Virus record (IMG/VR): IMGVR_UViG_3300030106_004471
Coordinates: 1 to 21,285 of that record
Source: a virus
Length of the DNA stretch: 21,285 nucleotides
Direction: 5' to 3' (one strand)
Shown: piece after piece, positions 13,174 through 20,383 of the stretch
Layout: each line of letters starts with the position of its first letter
Position numbering within the stretch: the first letter of the stretch is position 1
The notes under the pieces: generated by a model
What the model was told of the DNA's origin: nothing
Seen by the model: only the letters and a program-made list of their open reading frames with translations
Database searches by the model: none
Program-made: the position numbers and the translations under genes

Positions 13174-13394
13174 TTAAGTGGTTGGCAACTACTTTCTCAA
13201 CAAGTGCGAAGATAGAATATCGTTTAGCTTAAATGCCGTAGATGTCTTGTATCAATTGCCCACACGATTTTAATATGGATTGATGCAAGGGTAATGTTTG
13301 TTGCCGTAATTTTGATATGCAAAATCTATGGAAATCTATCACCCCTTATACTTTGATGAGGGATGTGTATAATAGAAGTAAATGGGAGTATTTT
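13174..13394 (+). promoter_or_regulatory. Non-coding gap with promoter candidate
   Basis: About 220 bases follow the methyltransferase without a convincing gene, the longest break in the rightward block. TATAAT at 13368-13373 is a perfect -10 with only a weak -35 (CTTATA, 13345-13350). It would start transcripts about 15-20 bases before the ATG at 13395. Imperfect pairing exists between TATCAATTGCCC (from about 13250) and GGATTGATGCAAGGGTAA (from about 13277), so the leader could be structured. Confidence 0.45.
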
Positions 13395-13586
13395 ATGGAA
13401 GAAAATAATTTACAGGAAACTCAACTAGAACATGATCCTATATTAAAAGAAAACATTAGTTGGGATCAAGCCGTGCAAAAAATTGAAACAGTTATAAATG
13501 ATGTCTGTAAAGAATATGAAAAAGATGGACATCCATATTATGCAGATTCATTATTAAAATATTGGAGAAGAGTTTTGAAAGGATAA
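13395..13586 (+). CDS. Small unknown acidic protein (63 aa)
   Basis: The ATG at 13395 is chosen because GGGAG lies 6 bases upstream and a TATAAT lies just before that; a start at 13317 would be upstream of that promoter and has no ribosome binding site. The protein (MEENNLQETQLEHDPILKEN...) has a probable helix ISWDQAVQKIETVINDVCKE and a basic end YWRRVLKG. No family recognised. Confidence 0.62.
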   Translation: MEENNLQETQLEHDPILKENISWDQAVQKIETVINDVCKEYEKDGHPYYADSLLKYWRRVLKG

Positions 13587-13588
13587 TC

Positions 13589-13825
13589 ATGTTTAAGGTT
13601 TTAATTATAGCTTGTGGAATTTTTCCGTTTCCTAGAGGAGAGATAATAGCCACACAATGTTACTTTATTCAAGATCAATGGCAACCTACTGCATATGGAT
13701 ATTATTCTAAAAAAACTTGTGAAAAAAGATTAAAAAAAATAACAGATACGATTAGAGAAAACTACAAGTTAATGGATATAAAAGAAGAAAAGTGCGTCAA
13801 GTCGCAAGATAGGGAGGTATTATGA
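13589..13825 (+). CDS. Small protein with hydrophobic N-terminus
   Basis: A 78-residue protein from the ATG at 13589, with AAAGGA upstream. It opens with MFKVLIIACGIFPFPRGEII, which could be a weak signal or membrane-associating stretch but is short, then a basic Cys-containing body. The C-terminus is highly charged. The stop region overlaps the next start (ATGA). No family recognised. Confidence 0.6.
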   Translation: MFKVLIIACGIFPFPRGEIIATQCYFIQDQWQPTAYGYYSKKTCEKRLKKITDTIRENYKLMDIKEEKCVKSQDREVL

Positions 13826-14097
13826 GGCAAGAAAAATATAGAAAGTATGACACTCAATTCATGAATTACAATCAAGCTGATTCATATTACATAGAAGTTT
13901 ACACAAACGTAAAAAGAGTTATAAAGCTTGAGGCTTTAAATGAAAAACAAGCTATACAAAAAGCTTTGAAAAGAGAAGAAAAAAGAAGAACAAGAAATTG
14001 TTATCTATTCGTTGATTGCGATTACAACGTAGTTGAGGAGAAAGACTATGAGGCTTATAGACAGAATTATAAAAAAATTCGAGGAAGAGGCGATTGA
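13822..14097 (+). CDS. Small basic unknown protein (91 aa)
   Basis: MRQEKYRKYDTQFMNYNQAD... is followed by a probable strand SYYIEVYTNVKRVIKLEALN and a helix EKQAIQKALKREEKRRTRN. A following strand, CYLFVDCDYNVVEE, gives a beta-alpha-beta impression like small nucleic-acid-binding folds, but I recognise no family. The start is an ATGA overlap behind GGGAGG. The 3' end overlaps the next gene by 50 bases. Confidence 0.62.
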   Translation: MRQEKYRKYDTQFMNYNQADSYYIEVYTNVKRVIKLEALNEKQAIQKALKREEKRRTRNCYLFVDCDYNVVEEKDYEAYRQNYKKIRGRGD

Positions 14098-14236
14098 GTT
14101 TGCATCAGTAGGGATGGAGGAGGAGGCGAAAGCCTCAAGAAAGTTAGCTAGTAAATATACTGAAATGAAATACAATGGACACATACATTCAATTAGATCG
14201 GAGATAGAAGAAGATGAAAGAGGAAGTAAATTATGA
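14048..14236 (+). CDS. Small charged helical protein (62 aa)
   Basis: The ATG at 14048 has TTGAGGAGAAAG just upstream. The product (MRLIDRIIKKFEEEAIEFAS...) is a probable long amphipathic helix with EEEAKASRKLASKYTEMKY. It overlaps the previous gene by 50 bases and the next (zinc-ribbon) gene by 23 bases. The overlaps are longer than usual here, so one of the three may be mis-started. Confidence 0.55.
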   Translation: MRLIDRIIKKFEEEAIEFASVGMEEEAKASRKLASKYTEMKYNGHIHSIRSEIEEDERGSKL

Positions 14237-14387
14237 GTGGAAAAAAGAAGAAGTTAAAACGCACTGCTTACCTAGATGCTCAAGATGTCAAGGCACACTA
14301 CAGACTGTTAATATACATGGTCATGAGCAATGTGTTTTGTGCCATAGTGTTGTGGACGATTGTTGCCAAGGCTCACAATTAAAATGA
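14214..14387 (+). CDS. Zinc-ribbon protein (57 aa)
   Basis: Fifty-seven codons from the ATG at 14214 to a TGA at 14385-14387 that overlaps the next start as ATGA. Cys18, Cys22, Cys25, then Cys40 and Cys43 (PRCSRCQGTLQTVNIHGHEQ, then CVLCH), then Cys50-Cys51, give a zinc ribbon with a CxxC pair on each side. A CxxC...GH..C..C...CCQG pattern recurs in small phage proteins as I remember them. A competing frame at 14233-14382 would encode a membrane segment; the Cys pattern and the exact ATGA coupling favour this one. It probably mediates protein or nucleic-acid contacts. Confidence 0.66.
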   Translation: MKEEVNYEWKKEEVKTHCLPRCSRCQGTLQTVNIHGHEQCVLCHSVVDDCCQGSQLK

Positions 14388-14620
14388 GTGACAATATAAT
14401 AAAATTCCCATATAAAATGAGAAGAACCGTAAAACCAGTCCCACTAGTTTGTGAGATGGCTGCGGAAACATTTGAACAACTTGTCATCATGGGGCAAAAC
14501 AAACAGGGTCAGGTTCAAATGATAACAACACTAAAAGACCCTGCCGACATCTTGTGGTACATGGAAGCCGCACGATTTGGAATCATGCAAGGACTAGAAG
14601 AGGAGGAAATGTATGAGTAA
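14384..14620 (+). CDS. Unknown protein (78 aa)
   Basis: A 78-residue protein from the ATG at 14384, coupled by ATGA to the zinc-ribbon gene. It begins MSDNIIKFPYKMRRTVKPVP and continues with a long helix (CEMAAETFEQLVIMGQNKQG) and a helical, acidic C-terminus (GIMQGLEEEEMYE). No family recognised. Its last bases carry the AGGAGG ribosome binding site of the next gene. Confidence 0.64.
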   Translation: MSDNIIKFPYKMRRTVKPVPLVCEMAAETFEQLVIMGQNKQGQVQMITTLKDPADILWYMEAARFGIMQGLEEEEMYE

Positions 14621-14801
14621 AAAGAATGGAAAAACAAAAGTATACTCTATCCATAGAGATAACGTCATCAACTTTCCCAAACCACCCCCACCTGGCGATG
14701 AAGGTCGCAAGAAGGATGTGGAGTCTGGGACACGATACACAGTCCATTTCGAACCAGATTGGGACGGATGGGAAGACGATCCTAAAGATAGCAAAACTTG
14801 A
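14613..14801 (+). CDS. Small Pro/Asp-rich protein (62 aa)
   Basis: The ATG at 14613 has an excellent AGGAGG 7 bases upstream. The protein reads MSKKNGKTKVYSIHRDNVIN, then a PKPPPPGDEGRKKD linker, then an aromatic acidic end (TVHFEPDWDGWEDDP). About half is likely unstructured. It overlaps the next gene by 104 bases in another frame. The ribosome binding site is the main support. Confidence 0.58.
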   Translation: MSKKNGKTKVYSIHRDNVINFPKPPPPGDEGRKKDVESGTRYTVHFEPDWDGWEDDPKDSKT

Positions 14802-15018
14802 AGAATGGAAGAGGGAAAAACGTAGTTCGATTGAAGGATCAAATGGATATTGGGGACCTTTCTTAACAACTGAAGAAGAAAGCGAATTACCAGAATCAGA
14901 TTTTTCTAATACAGATCATCCCGATGCTATCAAACCAGAACCTAGATATAAAGAAAAATATAGAGAGAATTATTCAGCACCATCATCTCTCGCATGGATA
15001 GAGGACTCATACAAATGA
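14698..15018 (+). CDS. Possible helix-turn-helix protein (106 aa)
   Basis: An open frame whose stop overlaps the SNF2 gene start as ATGA; nothing else covers 14802-15014. From the ATG at 14698 the N-terminus reads MKVARRMWSLGHDTQSISNQ then IGTDGKTILKIAKLEEWK, a layout like a small helix-turn-helix (helix, G-turn, IA/IS-type second helix). The rest is acidic and probably disordered (TTEEESELPESDFSNTDHPD). No ribosome binding site precedes 14698, so it may depend on translation of the overlapping 14613 gene. The start is therefore uncertain and the function unproven. Confidence 0.5.
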   Translation: MKVARRMWSLGHDTQSISNQIGTDGKTILKIAKLEEWKREKRSSIEGSNGYWGPFLTTEEESELPESDFSNTDHPDAIKPEPRYKEKYRENYSAPSSLAWIEDSYK

Positions 15019-16448
15019 AATTTAAATACAAAACAAAACCATATGAACATCAAAGATTAGCTTTAGAAAAAAGTTACGATAAAAAGAATTATGCATACTT
15101 CATGGAGATGGGGTGTGGTAAATCAAAAGTTCTTATTGATAATATTACATGGCTATATCAAAACGGAAAGATTGATACTGCCGTCATAGTCGCACCAAAA
15201 GGTGTTTACAGAAATTGGCAAGAAAATGAAATACCAAATCATATGTTGGATGAAATAGATCGTGAAGTTTATTTATGGAATCCGCAGCCAAACAAAACAG
15301 AAAAGAAAAGATTAGTTGATGGAGCATATTCAAGAGAAAAATTAAGAATTCTTTTGGTAAACGTGGAGGGTTTTGCAACTGCAAAGATGAAAAACTACAT
15401 CCAATACTTTGTTAAGAACACAGATTTTTTATTAGCAATAGATGAATCTACAACTATTAAGAATCCAAAAGCTAAAAGAACCAAGGCTCTGATGTCCTTT
15501 GGATCACTAGCTAAATACAAAAGGATATTAACAGGATCTCCTGTCACAAAGTCTCCTATGGATTTATATTCTCAATGTGGATTCATGAGTAAAGATCTAT
15601 TAGGTCACGATTCGTATTGGTCTTTCCAGGGAAAATATGCGATCTCAAGAACACAAAGAATGGGATCACATACGTTTCAACAGATAGTTGGATATAAAAA
15701 TTTAGATCACTTATCTGAAAGACTTCACACATTCTCACATAGAGTTACAAAGTCTGAGGCATTAGATCTACCTCCAACAATATATGCAACTCGTGAAGTT
15801 CCAATGACGAGTGAACAGTTAAGACATTACAAAAGTATTAAGGATGCAGCCATAGCTTTACTTGATGATGGTCAGTTAGTTTCAGCACCTGCCGTGATGA
15901 CTCAGCTATTAAGATTACAACAAGTGTTATGTGGTCACACAATGACGGATGATGGAGACTTAGTTGAGTTCAAGAGTCACAGAACAGATGCCATGTTAGA
16001 AGTTATAGAAGAGATGAATGGTAGTGTTATTATTTGGTCAAGATTTAGATACGATATTTTAAAAATAAAAAAGGTTTTACAAAAAGTGTATGGCAGTGAT
16101 TCCGTGGTTACTTTTTATGGAGACACTTCTGAAAAAGACAGACAGATCGCAGAACAAAGACTGAAGAGCGGAGATGCAAGATTTTTTGTAGCCAATCCCC
16201 AAACAGCAGGAAGAGGTCTTACATTAAATACTGCAAGTAATGTTATCTACTATGCTAATGATTTTAATCTAGAGTCTAGGATACAATCAGAGGCAAGATG
16301 TCACAGAATAGGACAGAAGAATACAGTTCTTTATGTTGATCTTGTAGCAAAGGGAACAGTGGATGAACACATAGTTAAAAGTTTAAAATCTAAAAATGAA
16401 CTATCTGCAAGATCTCTTGGAGAAGAGGTAAGAGAATGGTTGAAGTAA
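15015..16448 (+). CDS. SNF2-family (SWI/SNF-like) DNA helicase/translocase
   Basis: A 477-residue superfamily 2 ATPase. Motif I is MEMGCGKSK (31-38 region), motif II DEST (143-146, the phage variant of DEAH), motif III LTGSP (172-176), and motif VI QSEARCHRIGQ (424-434). Both RecA-like lobes are present, and there is no extra domain. Phage SNF2 proteins are thought to remodel or translocate on DNA during replication or recombination. The ATG at 15015 is chosen over 14994 because of the ATGA overlap with the upstream gene and an AGAGGA site. The 3' end overlaps the nuclease gene by 13 bases, so helicase and nuclease may work as a pair. Confidence 0.92.
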   Translation: MKFKYKTKPYEHQRLALEKSYDKKNYAYFMEMGCGKSKVLIDNITWLYQNGKIDTAVIVAPKGVYRNWQENEIPNHMLDEIDREVYLWNPQPNKTEKKRLVDGAYSREKLRILLVNVEGFATAKMKNYIQYFVKNTDFLLAIDESTTIKNPKAKRTKALMSFGSLAKYKRILTGSPVTKSPMDLYSQCGFMSKDLLGHDSYWSFQGKYAISRTQRMGSHTFQQIVGYKNLDHLSERLHTFSHRVTKSEALDLPPTIYATREVPMTSEQLRHYKSIKDAAIALLDDGQLVSAPAVMTQLLRLQQVLCGHTMTDDGDLVEFKSHRTDAMLEVIEEMNGSVIIWSRFRYDILKIKKVLQKVYGSDSVVTFYGDTSEKDRQIAEQRLKSGDARFFVANPQTAGRGLTLNTASNVIYYANDFNLESRIQSEARCHRIGQKNTVLYVDLVAKGTVDEHIVKSLKSKNELSARSLGEEVREWLK

Positions 16449-16894
16449 AAACAAGGAGTGCAAAACAGACAGGAATGGCAGGAGAACTTTTCACTGCCTT
16501 TGAGTTAGCCATGATAGGTGTACAATGTGACTTGGTAAAACATGACGGAACAGATGTTGTTGCGATTAAAGGTCCCAATATTTTTTCGTCCCAAAAGATA
16601 GAAGTAAAAACATGCACATATAAAAACGAAAAAAATCTGTATTGTTTTTCTATATCTAAGGGTGGTCAAAAAAGCAGATACACAAAAGAGGATTGTGATA
16701 TTTTAGCTTTGGTTTGTCTACCTCAAAGAAACATAATGTTTTACTCTGTTGGTTCTTTATCAGGGATAACTAAAAAAATTCATTTTAATACTTTTGAAAA
16801 TGATAGGAATCTCATAAAAACGTCTTGGGATACTGCTTTGAAGAATAGTTTAAATGAATCAAAAGAGATGCTAAAAAATTATAGTATTGAATAA
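16436..16894 (+). CDS. PD-(D/E)XK-type endonuclease
   Basis: A 152-residue protein with a compact nuclease core: GMAGELFTAFELAMIGVQCD (Glu17 in the first helix), HDGTDVVAIKG (Asp40), then KIEVKTCTY with the E-x-K pair at 56-58. The pattern matches small PD-(D/E)XK nucleases, including Holliday-junction resolvase-like and group I intron-type ones. The start at 16436 has GAGG upstream and overlaps the SNF2 gene by 13 bases. It is the second PD-(D/E)XK-like gene in the window; the other lies beside the terminase small subunit-like gene. Likely role: branched-DNA or recombination processing during replication. Confidence 0.82.
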   Translation: MVEVKTRSAKQTGMAGELFTAFELAMIGVQCDLVKHDGTDVVAIKGPNIFSSQKIEVKTCTYKNEKNLYCFSISKGGQKSRYTKEDCDILALVCLPQRNIMFYSVGSLSGITKKIHFNTFENDRNLIKTSWDTALKNSLNESKEMLKNYSIE

Positions 16895-16902
16895 GAAGTT
16901 AT

Positions 16903-16931
16903 TTGACACTATATGTATAAAAGAGTATCTT
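16903..16931 (+). promoter_or_regulatory. Promoter candidate before the RHH regulator
   Basis: TTGACA (16903-16908) is a perfect -35, and TATCTT (16926-16931) follows at the ideal 17-base spacing. It lies in the 70-base gap after the nuclease gene and would drive the regulator and the replication genes behind it. Confidence 0.6.
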
Positions 16932-16964
16932 CCACTAACGTAATGGATTTAAGAGGAGTGTATG

Positions 16965-17108
16965 ATGGATCCTAACAAATGGAAATCGGTAGCAGTGTCT
17001 ATCGAGGTTTACGAAATGTTAAAACAGTTGGCTGACAAAAACGAAAGAAGTGTCAGTAGACAGTTAGCACATTTGGTAAAACAAGTTGCACAAAAAGAAG
17101 CAGCTTGA
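16965..17108 (+). CDS. Ribbon-helix-helix (Arc/CopG-like) regulator, 47 aa
   Basis: Forty-seven codons from the ATG at 16965; an ATG directly before it, at 16962, is only 3 bases from AGGAG, too close. The N-terminal strand WKSVAVSIEV (6-15), helix YEMLKQLADKN and second helix RSVSRQLAHLVKQVAQK match the ribbon-helix-helix fold, where paired strands read the DNA major groove. Such small proteins are phage repressors or activators that bind short operators as dimers or tetramers. It has its own promoter candidate just upstream. It is a candidate ligand for one of the repeat arrays in this window, but that link is inference. Confidence 0.78.
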   Translation: MDPNKWKSVAVSIEVYEMLKQLADKNERSVSRQLAHLVKQVAQKEAA

Positions 17109-17183
17109 CAAGTAAGTCGATTGTAAAGTAAAACAATCATTCAATCCCGAAGGGGAAAAACTTTGTAACTGAAAGAGGTAATT

Positions 17184-17750
17184 ATGAGCGATATGTATGC
17201 TCTATTTGAAAAGGAAAAGGTCGATGCCGATAAGTTCGACAATATCGATAAGGAGGGAGCATCTAAGTTATCCAACTTTATCCGACAATCTATTCAAATC
17301 CAAAAAGATATTGAGGATGCAGAACAACACCTCAAGGATTTGAAATTCAAAAAAAGAAAAGTGAACGAAGAAGACATACCTATGCTCATGGAAGAAATGG
17401 GTATGGATAGTATCACTGTGGATGGTCACAAGGTTACTATTAAACCTTTCGTTCATGCTCGTATATCTGAAGATAAGAGAGAACAAGCTTTTAACTTTCT
17501 CAGGTCTGTGGGCGAGGCTGACATCATTAAGAACGATGTCGTTGTGTCGTTTAATCAAGGAGAAGATAACATTGCAGGAGCAGTGATTGATGATCTGCGA
17601 CAGAATGGATTTGAACCTGTTCAGAAAACACACATACATCCTATGACTTTAAAATCATGGGTTAAAAATAGAATCGAAAGTGGTGCAGAGTTAGACTTTG
17701 ATACTTTCGGTGTTTTTGTCGGTAACGAAGCTAAGATAACAAGGAGTTAA
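17184..17750 (+). CDS. Conserved phage coiled-coil protein next to SSB and primase
   Basis: A 188-residue protein. Residues 28-62 form a charged coiled coil (SNFIRQSIQIQKDIEDAEQH and beyond) leading into DIPMLMEEMGMDSITVDGHK. The C-terminal half (HIHPMTLKSWVKNRIESGAE, then FDTFGVFVGNEAKI) reads like a family I have often seen in phages beside replication genes; I do not recall a proven function. The coiled-coil start is a little Gam-like, but I would not assert homology. A GAAAGAGG ribosome binding site precedes the ATG. It is 3 bases from the next gene and so co-transcribed with it. Confidence 0.76.
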   Translation: MSDMYALFEKEKVDADKFDNIDKEGASKLSNFIRQSIQIQKDIEDAEQHLKDLKFKKRKVNEEDIPMLMEEMGMDSITVDGHKVTIKPFVHARISEDKREQAFNFLRSVGEADIIKNDVVVSFNQGEDNIAGAVIDDLRQNGFEPVQKTHIHPMTLKSWVKNRIESGAELDFDTFGVFVGNEAKITRS

Positions 17751-17753
17751 ATA

Positions 17754-18554
17754 ATGGCTAGTACTCAATTAAAAGAAAAGAAAGAAACTTTACCTGTAAA
17801 TTTCATGAGCGAACTATCTGAGTTTGCAGGGGAAGGCTTGGAATCAATAGGTGCAGACGATATGCAGATTCCATTTTTAAGAATAATGCAAACTACATCG
17901 CCTCAGTTAAATAAACAGGAGTCTGTTTATATAAAAGGTGCGAGTGGGGGAGACTTATTCAACACTGTTACAGGTCAGTTTTGGGACAGTGACGAAGGTG
18001 TATACGTTATCCCATGTGGATACACCTTAAAATACCTAGAGTTTCAACTAAGAACCGAGGGTGGAGGATTTATGGGCGAAATAAAAGCTACTGATCCTGT
18101 CTTAACTCAAACAACTAGAGATAGTTCAACTGAGTTATTACCATCGGGTAACGAGTTGATACGTTCAGCACAACATCTAGTTATGATTGTGGATGTTAAT
18201 ACAGGTGCTACTCAATCAGCCATTTGTGACATGAAAAAAACACAGTTGAAAGTGTCTAAGAGATGGAATACCATGATGAAGATGGTGCAATACTCAGGTC
18301 CAAATGGTTTGTTTAATCCTCCTATGTGGGGAACTGTGTGGAAGTTAACTTCTACTCAGGAGAGCAATGATAGAGGTTCCTGGTTTAATTTTGCAGTGGA
18401 GAAAGTTGATCCTACACTTATTCCCCAAGAGGCTTTCTTATCTGCAAAAGCTTTCTATCAATCGTTTAAGGCAGGAGAAATTAAGACTCAGGCTGGAACG
18501 AATGATGAAGTGGATAATGGTAGTTCCAAGGAGGAGAATGAACTACCATTTTAA
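17754..18554 (+). CDS. Probable phage single-stranded-DNA-binding protein
   Basis: A 266-residue protein. The body (IGADDMQIPFLRIMQTTSPQ onward, with GGDLFNTVTGQFWD and GVYVIPCGYTLKYLEF) reads like a family of phage proteins found between recombination and primase genes. The last residues, NGSSKEENELPF, form an acidic tail ending in Pro-Phe, like the tip by which bacterial SSB docks partners. The family call rests on context and the tail, not on an OB-fold motif I can point to. A good AAGGAG site precedes the ATG. A stem-loop follows the stop. Confidence 0.66.
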   Translation: MASTQLKEKKETLPVNFMSELSEFAGEGLESIGADDMQIPFLRIMQTTSPQLNKQESVYIKGASGGDLFNTVTGQFWDSDEGVYVIPCGYTLKYLEFQLRTEGGGFMGEIKATDPVLTQTTRDSSTELLPSGNELIRSAQHLVMIVDVNTGATQSAICDMKKTQLKVSKRWNTMMKMVQYSGPNGLFNPPMWGTVWKLTSTQESNDRGSWFNFAVEKVDPTLIPQEAFLSAKAFYQSFKAGEIKTQAGTNDEVDNGSSKEENELPF

Positions 18555-18560
18555 CTGTTT

Positions 18561-18592
18561 GGGGCGATAAATACTCCTCCGTTTATCGCCTC
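18561..18592 (+). promoter_or_regulatory. Stem-loop with CCTCC loop before the primase gene
   Basis: GGCGATAAA (18563-18571) pairs perfectly with TTTATCGCC (18582-18590); two more pairs extend it outward, one of them G-T. The 10-base loop TACTCCTCCG contains CCTCC, the sequence of the 16S rRNA anti-Shine-Dalgarno. A TCTTTTTGGGG follows, and the primase ribosome binding site (GGGGA) is 13 bases further on. It could attenuate transcription or sequester the ribosome binding site. Confidence 0.6.
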
Positions 18593-18611
18593 AATCTTTT
18601 TGGGGAATCAA

Positions 18612-20141
18612 ATGAACATTTACGAAAAGTTCATGGTTGCATTTGAAGGGTTTAATGCAGCACATGGACAGACAAAAATATCAGAAGAAAGAAGAGCAGG
18701 AAAGCAAAAGGCTCATTCTTATATTGTAAGGCAACCCTTAACTCTATCTTTGGTAGAAAGTCATATAAACGGATTCAAAGGTGTTGGATCTATACCCATA
18801 AACGAACACAACAAGTGTAAGTTTGGTGCATTAGATATTGATCAGTATCCATTAGATTTAGTTGCTCTAGATAAAAAAGTCAGAAAATTTAAAATACCTG
18901 CCGTGGTTTGCAGAAGTAAATCAGGTGGGGCACATATATTCTTTTTTTTCAAAGAATGGATTAGTGCAGGAGAATTTAGAGATAAAGCATCAGAGATATC
19001 TTCAGTCTTAGGTTTTGGTAACTGTGAGATATTTCCAAAACAAGAACAAGTTTTAGTTGAACGTGGAGATGTGGGTAATTTTATAAATCTACCATACTTT
19101 GATGCAGAACAAACTATGAGATATGCAATCAAAAAGGATGGAGAGGAGGCAACCCTAGAAGAGTTTATTGAGTTGCAAGAGAGTAGAACTGTAGAGCCAA
19201 AAGATTTTTTATCTTTAGACTTTGGTGGATCATCTGATCAGTTTAAAGAAAGTCCTCCTTGCATATCAACAATGGCAAAGCAAGGCATACCAGAGGGTGG
19301 TAGAAATACATCTATGTTTAATGTTGCCGTCATGTTTAAGAAAATGGATCCTGACAATTGGAAAACATTATTAGAAAATTTTAATACAACCTATTGCAAT
19401 CCTCCACTTCCTGCATCTGATATTGTTACAATACAAGGACAGATGGAAAAGAAAGAATATTTTTATACATGTGATCAACAACCCTTGTGTTCTTACTGTA
19501 ACAAATCTTTGTGTAAGACAAAAAAATATGGTGTTGGTAATCAAATTCAAACTATGGAGATAAGTGGTTTGTCAGTTGTGTTGTCAGAGCCAAGAGTTTG
19601 GTTTGCTGACGTAGAAACAAGACGATTAGAATTATCTACTGAAGATTTACAAGTGCCTTTGAAATTTCAAAGACAGTGTATGGAGCAGTTAAACTATATG
19701 CCTCCGATAATGAAGAACAGTGATTGGCAAACTTTAATTAATTCTCTACTTGAAAATGTAAACGAAATAGAAGTTCCAGAGGAGTTGACATACAAAGGTC
19801 AGTTTCTTGAGTTGCTAGAAAATTATTGTAACGGAAGAGTTCAAGCACAATCATCAGAGGAACTATCTTTGGGTAAACCTTGGACAGAAGAGGGTAAAAC
19901 TTATTTTAAGTTAGACTCTTTGATGCAGTTTTTAAGAGCCAAGAAGTTTGATAACTACAGTCGTGGTCAAATACAAGAAAGACTGAAAGAGTTAAATGGT
20001 AATCAAACTGCTAATGGTCCTAAAAATTTTAAAAATACTAAAGGAGAGTGGAAGAGTATTAGAGTTTGGTGGGTTCCTGAGTTTGAACCAGAGATCCAAG
20101 TTCCGAGTATCGATGTTGGAGAAGAGGAGGTTCCGTTCTAA
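18612..20141 (+). CDS. Archaeo-eukaryotic-type DNA primase
   Basis: A 509-residue primase. The active site has GALDIDQY with Asp75/Asp77, the RSKSGGAHIFFFF loop (101-113) and the EIFPKQE strand (139-145), as in AEP-type primases of phages and TOTE conflict elements. A PriCT-like segment, GIPEGGRNTSMF (about 225-236), and a Cys cluster (Cys287, 293, 296, 301) suitable for zinc follow. The C-terminal 180 residues carry a winged-helix-like end (RAKKFDNYSRGQIQERLKEL) and finish DVGEEEVPF, an acidic Pro-Phe tail like that of the preceding SSB candidate. The ATG at 18612 has GGGGA 6 bases upstream. It makes primers and perhaps polymerises; no separate replicative helicase is seen here. Confidence 0.85.
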   Translation: MNIYEKFMVAFEGFNAAHGQTKISEERRAGKQKAHSYIVRQPLTLSLVESHINGFKGVGSIPINEHNKCKFGALDIDQYPLDLVALDKKVRKFKIPAVVCRSKSGGAHIFFFFKEWISAGEFRDKASEISSVLGFGNCEIFPKQEQVLVERGDVGNFINLPYFDAEQTMRYAIKKDGEEATLEEFIELQESRTVEPKDFLSLDFGGSSDQFKESPPCISTMAKQGIPEGGRNTSMFNVAVMFKKMDPDNWKTLLENFNTTYCNPPLPASDIVTIQGQMEKKEYFYTCDQQPLCSYCNKSLCKTKKYGVGNQIQTMEISGLSVVLSEPRVWFADVETRRLELSTEDLQVPLKFQRQCMEQLNYMPPIMKNSDWQTLINSLLENVNEIEVPEELTYKGQFLELLENYCNGRVQAQSSEELSLGKPWTEEGKTYFKLDSLMQFLRAKKFDNYSRGQIQERLKELNGNQTANGPKNFKNTKGEWKSIRVWWVPEFEPEIQVPSIDVGEEEVPF

Positions 20142-20383
20142 TGGAAGTATTAATAGCTTTTTGCACAATCATAGTTGAAGAATGCAGATACAAAGGTGGC
20201 AAGGGAAAGTGTAGCTTTTGGAATCCTGGTGTAGTTTTTAAAGATAGGGACGAATGTACCAAAGATAAAAAACTTATAGAAGATTACGTTGTTGAAGAGT
20301 TGTGGAGAATACACCCAGAGGCAGTAAAGATATATGCAAAGGGAGTATGTTTTAAAAAGGAGGAGGAAAAAAATGATAAGTAA
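20141..20383 (+). CDS. Small Cys-containing unknown protein (80 aa)
   Basis: It starts at a TAATG overlap with the primase stop, with GAGGAGG 11 bases upstream. MEVLIAFCTIIVEECRYKGG... has four Cys in the first 40 residues and one near the end, plus a helix KKLIEDYVVEELWRIHPEAV. A metal-binding or disulfide function is possible. It overlaps the HNH gene by 11 bases. No family recognised. Confidence 0.64.
   Translation: MEVLIAFCTIIVEECRYKGGKGKCSFWNPGVVFKDRDECTKDKKLIEDYVVEELWRIHPEAVKIYAKGVCFKKEEEKNDK

Noticed and set aside
14233-14382. A 49-codon frame with a hydrophobic stretch (LLIYMVMSNVFCAIVLWTIV), coupled to the preceding stop by ATGA
   Set aside because: It overlaps the zinc-ribbon gene at 14214-14387 completely. 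The paired Cys pattern and the exact ATGA coupling of that gene to the 14384 gene make it the better reading. The membrane frame is not excluded.
17143-17156. CCC-GAA-GGG stem-loop before the coiled-coil gene
   Set aside because: Only three or four pairs, with no T-run. Too weak to call a terminator or regulator.
18367-18570. Plus-strand 67-codon frame overlapping the end of the SSB candidate
   Set aside because: A shadow of the SSB frame with no ribosome binding site and no independent protein-like features.
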